Below are positions 5,101 to 8,068 of a stretch of 8,068 bases of DNA, piece after piece. The notes beneath the pieces were generated by a model. That model worked only from the letters and a program-made list of their open reading frames with translations, was not told where the DNA came from and did not search any database. Numbering within the stretch: the first letter of the stretch is position 1; the number at the start of each line of letters is the position of its first letter. The DNA comes from Butyricicoccus sp. OM04-18BH. Lineage in GTDB: Bacteria > Bacillota > Clostridia > Oscillospirales > Butyricicoccaceae. The stretch spans positions 1-8,068 of the forward strand of contig NZ_QULN01000025.1 in the NCBI RefSeq assembly GCF_003481705.1, written 5' to 3'. A program made the position numbers and the translations under genes.

Positions 5101-5347
5101 CAGGGTTATCCTCCTTGTGCAGCAGCATAATATTGCGGATAATAACAGCGATATGTGCGGTTGGATTTCGCAAATAGCGTGAATGATATGCTTCACTCTT
5201 GATAAAATCCCGCGCCAGCGCTGCTTTAAGCTGCTCAATATCATTAGCGTTTTGCAGCTTGACCGGTAGCTCTACGCAGCAGTCCAGTTCGGACGGCGTG
5301 CCGCCATCAGGAATACAAAGATAATTTAAGTGATAAGTATAAGTCAT
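5093..5347 (-). CDS. 84-residue hypothetical protein
   Basis: It starts at ATG 5347, 7 bases after the exonuclease stop, with no clear Shine-Dalgarno sequence, so translation probably relies on coupling. The protein is soluble: a tyrosine-rich start (MTYTYHLNYL), then C-V-E-L-P-V-K-L, a helix around D-I-E-Q-L-K-A-A-L-A-R-D-F-I-K-S-E, and A-H-I-A-V-I-I-R-N-I-M-L-L near the end. No family is recognised. It is the first of three small genes that overlap one another between the exonuclease and the relaxase-like gene. Confidence 0.55.
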   Translation of the reverse strand: MTYTYHLNYLCIPDGGTPSELDCCVELPVKLQNANDIEQLKAALARDFIKSEAYHSRYLRNPTAHIAVIIRNIMLLHKEDNPDD

Positions 5348-5354
5348 AGCAATA

Positions 5355-6212
5355 TTACTTGATAATCTTCATCATGTTGTAGCAGTACAAAGTGGCTTTG
5401 GCATCTGCAAGGCTGTTGTGTGCTGCACCCTCCCACTGGTAATCAAAATGTTTTGTACAGGTAGAGAGCGAAGCGCGTCTGCGAGTACCGCCGTTGGCGT
5501 TGAGGTAGTCCACAAACATCTGCATGACATCAATTACGGTTAGATGCTCGGTCGGTATGCCAATGCGGTCAAGAAAACCGAGGTCGAACGATGTATTATA
5601 ACCGATGCAGACAGACATCTCGGAGAAAATCTCTACAAGCTGCGGTAACAACTCGTGTGGATACGGCGCGCCTGCGACCATTTCCGGCGTAATACCATTG
5701 ACTTTCTGCGCTTCTGGCCACTCCGTATGAAAGTACGGGCGCACCAGACTGTCGAACAGAACGGTTCCGGCATCGTCGATCACGCTGATTTGCAGCAGTT
5801 CATCGCTGTCGGTTAAACCGGTCGTTTCGGTGTCGATTACGATGGCCTGCGCTTCGGGTACTGCGGCCTGCGGCATTGCGGCGGCAAGCAGCGAGAGCAC
5901 CTTTTTTATACCGCGCTGCTGGGCGCTGTCGCTGATCCGCTTCTCGCGTGCAATGAGGCGTTCTTCTTTTTCGCGCAGACGAGCAACGCGAGAGGCTTCG
6001 GCTTTCTTGCGGAGCGGCTCCAATACCTCATCCAATTCGGTCTGTGTCCCGTTGTGTACCTCATCGACAGTGTAAAAGATTGCGCTGTTGATCTGGCAGG
6101 AATTGACCCACATTTCGATTCCTACTGCATCAGCATTGAGAGCCTTGCCAAGTTGCGCCCACTGAAGTTTCGTGTGGTACATACTTGAAGGGAAATCGGT
6201 TCGTACTTCCAT
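5355..6212 (-). CDS. DnaQ-like 3'-5' exonuclease (DEDDh) with an extra N-terminal region
   Basis: This 285-residue protein starts at ATG 6212 with AGGAGG 10 bases upstream. The nuclease domain spans about 122-283: Exo I I-D-T-E-T-T-G-L (Asp127, Glu129), Exo II N-T-S-F-D-L-G-F-L (Asp210), and Exo III H-N-S-L-A-D (His265, Asp270). All four acidic residues and the DEDDh histidine are present, so it should be active on single-stranded 3' ends. The first 65 residues are an unrecognised region (W-A-Q-L-G-K-A-L-N, I-E-M-W-V-N). Residues 65-100 are a charged helix or coiled coil rich in R/E/K (R-L-R-E-K-E-E-R-L-I-A-R-E-K-R). In related mobile elements such proteins are annotated as DNA polymerase III epsilon-like exonucleases. 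A role in element DNA processing alongside SSB is inferred. Confidence 0.85.
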   Translation of the reverse strand: MEVRTDFPSSMYHTKLQWAQLGKALNADAVGIEMWVNSCQINSAIFYTVDEVHNGTQTELDEVLEPLRKKAEASRVARLREKEERLIAREKRISDSAQQRGIKKVLSLLAAAMPQAAVPEAQAIVIDTETTGLTDSDELLQISVIDDAGTVLFDSLVRPYFHTEWPEAQKVNGITPEMVAGAPYPHELLPQLVEIFSEMSVCIGYNTSFDLGFLDRIGIPTEHLTVIDVMQMFVDYLNANGGTRRRASLSTCTKHFDYQWEGAAHNSLADAKATLYCYNMMKIIK

Positions 6213-6250
6213 AGGTTGTTGTCCTCCTCATAGTATTATAGTCTTGCACA

Positions 6251-6341
6251 TGGTCATACGCCGGGCTTGGAAAACGCAGTCAACAAGGGGATAGATCGTT
6301 TCCTGCGCTCCCGGCGCATGACCACGAGCAAGGCTCGTGGT
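6251..6341 (-). ncRNA. Candidate structured RNA between parB and the exonuclease gene
   Basis: As minus-strand RNA, the parB stop is followed with no gap by hairpin 1: a perfect 9-bp stem (6341-6333 with 6329-6321) and a three-base loop. Next comes a long hairpin: a 15-bp stem (6324-6310 with 6265-6251) stacked on a 7-bp stem (6309-6303 with 6279-6273), with a 7-base bulge and a 23-base loop. The two imperfect positions are both G-U pairs in the minus-strand RNA but would be A-C in the plus strand, which points to a transcribed minus-strand structure. Four bases (6324-6321) are shared between hairpins, so they can exchange. There is no T tract on the minus strand, so it is not a normal terminator. 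No known RNA family is recognised. Confidence 0.55.
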
Positions 6342-7277
6342 TTAATATAAATTGTTCAGTGCGTTGAGGTCAGCGGTAAGCTGCGCGGTGCTGGTGCCGA
6401 GCAGTTTTGCAAGGCGTGGCAGCTTGTTATCCGGCAGACAGGTAAGCTGCTGGACAAGTCGTGCTGCATCACCAGGCAGCGTGTTCGATGGGAACACATT
6501 GTCCGTCTGCGGCGTTGCCGGTGTGCTCTCCGACTGCGGAGCAGATACTTCCGGTTGTGCGGTGGTGTCAGGCGTGTTCGACTGGAACACATCATCGCCG
6601 GTCGGCAATTTACCGGTTTGCACAAAGCAGGTAAATGTAGCCTGCTGTTGTTCTGTATTCAGCTTACTCAGCTCATAGGCAGTGGAAATCGGCAGATTGT
6701 CAGCCTTAATTTCTTCCATTAAAGAGGGAATGAGGTTGTTCAGTATACTGTCATACTTGGCTACGCGGCTGGAACTGATGTTAAGACTGCGTGCGACCAG
6801 ATCGCGTACACGACCGTTCAGGCCTCGCTCTGCCTTAGCCTGTCGTTGCAAGTCGCGCATACGGCGGACTTCTTCGAGCTTGTCCCATGCGGTTTTCACG
6901 CGCTGGGAGTTGGCGGCGATGAGCAACACCGGTTCGCGCACGGCGCGGTCGGCGTCCTCGATCTGTTCTACGGAGCAAGGCAGAAACTCGTACTCTGTCT
7001 TGCCCTCGTCCAACAGCATACCGACCGCTCTGTGGCGGCGGTGGCCGGACAGGATTTTATATTTGCCATCTTCCAACGGAGTAACGACGAGGTTGTTCAG
7101 CACGCGGCCTGCAAGCTCGATAGCGGTTTTCAGTTCCTCGATCTCCTGCATTGAGTAAAAATTATCCTCGCTGGGGACGAGCTTGGAGTAGCTGATACGC
7201 TCAATGGTATGTTCTTTAACAGGTGCAGCTGCCATAGAGGTATCCTTGTTCAGCATATCGGTAATAGAAAATCCCAT
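6342..7277 (-). CDS. parB: ParB/Spo0J-family partition protein
   Basis: ATG 7277 is preferred, with AAGAGG 9 bases upstream. An in-frame TTG at 7286 would lie directly on that ribosome binding site. The 311-residue protein binds centromere-like DNA sites and works with ParA to segregate the element. The ParB N-terminal domain covers about 22-130, including the box II-type motif S-G-H-R-R-H-R-A (77-84), a variant of the G-E-R-R-x-R-A NTP-binding motif. The helix-turn-helix region lies at about 155-205 (R-V-R-D-L-V-A-R-S-L-N-I-S-S-S-R-V-A-K-Y). A low-complexity Ser/Thr/Pro/Gln linker (225-268) contains two copies of V-F-x-S-N-T, each encoded by a GTGTTC-N5-GAACAC palindrome. A short helical C-terminal domain follows (272-311). 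It starts 5 bases after the parA stop and is cotranscribed with it. Confidence 0.9.
   Translation of the reverse strand: MGFSITDMLNKDTSMAAAPVKEHTIERISYSKLVPSEDNFYSMQEIEELKTAIELAGRVLNNLVVTPLEDGKYKILSGHRRHRAVGMLLDEGKTEYEFLPCSVEQIEDADRAVREPVLLIAANSQRVKTAWDKLEEVRRMRDLQRQAKAERGLNGRVRDLVARSLNISSSRVAKYDSILNNLIPSLMEEIKADNLPISTAYELSKLNTEQQQATFTCFVQTGKLPTGDDVFQSNTPDTTAQPEVSAPQSESTPATPQTDNVFPSNTLPGDAARLVQQLTCLPDNKLPRLAKLLGTSTAQLTADLNALNNLY
6481..6497. promoter_or_regulatory. Palindromic site 3 inside parB, GTGTTC-GATGG-GAACAC (candidate parS)
   Basis: It matches the arms and spacing of the sites at 572 and 3279. Read as protein it gives N-V-F-P-S-N-T in the ParB linker. Chromosomal parS sites often lie in or near parB and share TGTTCC...GGAACA-like arms, though with a 6-base rather than 5-base centre. 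ParB binding is therefore a reasoned guess. Confidence 0.62.
6574..6590. promoter_or_regulatory. Palindromic site 4 inside parB, GTGTTC-GACTG-GAACAC (candidate parS)
   Basis: This is a second copy in the parB linker, 93 bases from site 3 and in the same reading frame, encoding D-V-F-Q-S-N-T. The surrounding linker sequence is not repeated, so the palindrome rather than the peptide seems to be the conserved unit. Confidence 0.62.
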
Positions 7278-7282
7278 ATCAC

Positions 7283-8056
7283 TCAACCTCTTTTCTCTGC
7301 GGACAGAAACTCGCTGACGAAATCGAGGTAATCACGCGCGGCGGCGCTGGTCTTGCTGTATTCGATAATCGGCTTGCACTCAAAGCTGCTGCCAACTACC
7401 TTGCCGCTGTACCGGATATGCGTCTTGTAGACGGGACAATCCAGATTTTCACGCAACCAGTCCTCGCCGGTCTGCTCTCCGGCCTGACGCTGGAAGCAGG
7501 TGATAAGGCAACCGGCAAGCCGCAGTCCCGGATTAAGTTCCTCGCGGGTGATCTCAATCTGGTTCTTCAGCTCGATCAGGCCGTCAAAGGCGTAGCTGTC
7601 AATCTTGACCGGAATAACAGCTTCATCAGATGCAACAAGAGCATTTACCGTCGAAATGTTGATGTCCGGCGCGTTGTCGATTAGACAGTAGTCGTACAGG
7701 TCTGCAACCTTGCGGAGTGCAGTGCGCAGGCGTGTCTGCTGCGGACGAGAGCTGTCCATCATCACCTGCATATTTGCGGTGAGCAATGTCATATTCGCCG
7801 GAATAACATCAATGCGGTCGTACTTGGTGTGCTGAATAACCTCTGCCAAATCGGCATCGCGGTCAAGCATCAGATCGGCAATGCTCTGGCGGTCATAGCT
7901 GTGTACGCCAAAGGTCTTGGAGCAGTTTCCCTGCTTGTCGTTATCTACGACCAGTACACGCGCATTATACTGCTGCGACAGCGCATAGGCCATGCTGACG
8001 GTGGTCAGTGTCTTAGCAACGCCGCCTTTGAGGTTGATGATAGATACGGTTTTCAT
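7283..8056 (-). CDS. parA: ParA/Soj-family partition ATPase
   Basis: This 257-residue protein starts at ATG 8056; only 12 bases upstream are visible (a G-rich GGGGAT). The deviant Walker A motif K-G-G-V-A-K-T (10-16) with the signature lysine, the A' motif V-V-D-N-D-K-Q-G-N (36-44) and the Walker B region Y-C-L-I-D-N-A-P (123-130) are intact. The S-Y-A-F-D-G-L and E-Y-S-K-T-S-A-A-A-R-D-Y parts are typical of the family. It should be an ATP-dependent, nonspecifically DNA-binding dimer whose ATPase is stimulated by ParB. The length matches small Soj-like ParAs without an N-terminal helix-turn-helix, so self-repression is not expected from this protein alone. It is the first visible gene of the operon; its promoter lies beyond the right edge. 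Confidence 0.93.
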   Translation of the reverse strand: MKTVSIINLKGGVAKTLTTVSMAYALSQQYNARVLVVDNDKQGNCSKTFGVHSYDRQSIADLMLDRDADLAEVIQHTKYDRIDVIPANMTLLTANMQVMMDSSRPQQTRLRTALRKVADLYDYCLIDNAPDINISTVNALVASDEAVIPVKIDSYAFDGLIELKNQIEITREELNPGLRLAGCLITCFQRQAGEQTGEDWLRENLDCPVYKTHIRYSGKVVGSSFECKPIIEYSKTSAAARDYLDFVSEFLSAEKRG

Positions 8057-8068
8057 AAAATTATCCCC

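Noticed and set aside
4927..5244. Longer 105-residue version of the 57-residue gene
   Set aside because: It would overlap most of the upstream 84-residue gene and lacks a ribosome binding site, whereas ATG 5100 has AAGGAGG at ideal distance.
6321..6345. Plus-strand terminator at the hairpin after parB
   Set aside because: The following T stretch is short and interrupted (TTTAATAT), and no plus-strand gene leads into it.
7278..7286. TTG start for parB at 7286
   Set aside because: The AGAGG sequence touches this TTG directly, which is too close; the same sequence is correctly spaced for ATG 7277.
1..8068. CRISPR arrays, tRNA, rRNA or insertion sequences
   Set aside because: No regular repeat-spacer pattern, cloverleaf, rRNA sequence or transposase with terminal inverted repeats was seen.

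Overview
The window is about half G+C, and almost every gene is read from the minus strand in a compact, overlapping arrangement with strong AGGAGG-type ribosome binding sites. The gene set is ParA, ParB, a DEDDh exonuclease, a relaxase-like protein, an SSB, a DUF1492-like protein, a double winged-helix replication-type protein, a sigma region 4-like protein and the start of a large ArdC-N/helicase-methylase-type protein. This is the backbone usually seen in conjugative or integrative elements and large plasmids of gut Clostridia (Oscillospiraceae/Ruminococcaceae type). The taxon is inferred from gene style only.

Layout in transcription order (right to left): parA (8056-7283) and parB (7277-6342); an intergenic structured RNA candidate (6341-6251); exonuclease (6212-5355); three tiny overlapping genes (5347-4716); a short relaxase-like gene (4713-4261) coupled to a two-helix membrane microprotein (4264-4088); ssb with a C-terminal Cna-B/SpaA-like domain (4077-3301); a DUF1492-like gene (3261-2854); the rep-like gene (2836-1559); terminator-like hairpins (1556-1433); an A+T-rich gap with short direct repeats, a promoter and a leader terminator; the sigma-like gene (1080-592); and the 5' part of a large gene that runs off the left edge (538-1). 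No convincing gene lies on the plus strand.

The genes from parA to rep look like one maintenance and replication operon of about 6.5 kb: partition, origin recognition, single-strand DNA protection and processing, and remnants of mobilisation. A second unit with its own extended -10 promoter carries the sigma-like gene and the large gene.

The most notable observations are these. (1) An SSB is fused to a Cna-B/SpaA-type domain normally found on cell-surface proteins. (2) A 17-bp palindrome, GTGTTC-N5-GAACAC, occurs four times. Two copies lie inside parB and two lie just after stop codons, so it is a candidate parS/centromere family. (3) There is a long compensated hairpin between parB and the exonuclease gene. 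(4) The relaxase domain is short, appears to lack its catalytic tyrosine, and is coupled to a membrane microprotein. (5) A possible origin region lies next to rep, with three repeats at an exact 14-bp period.
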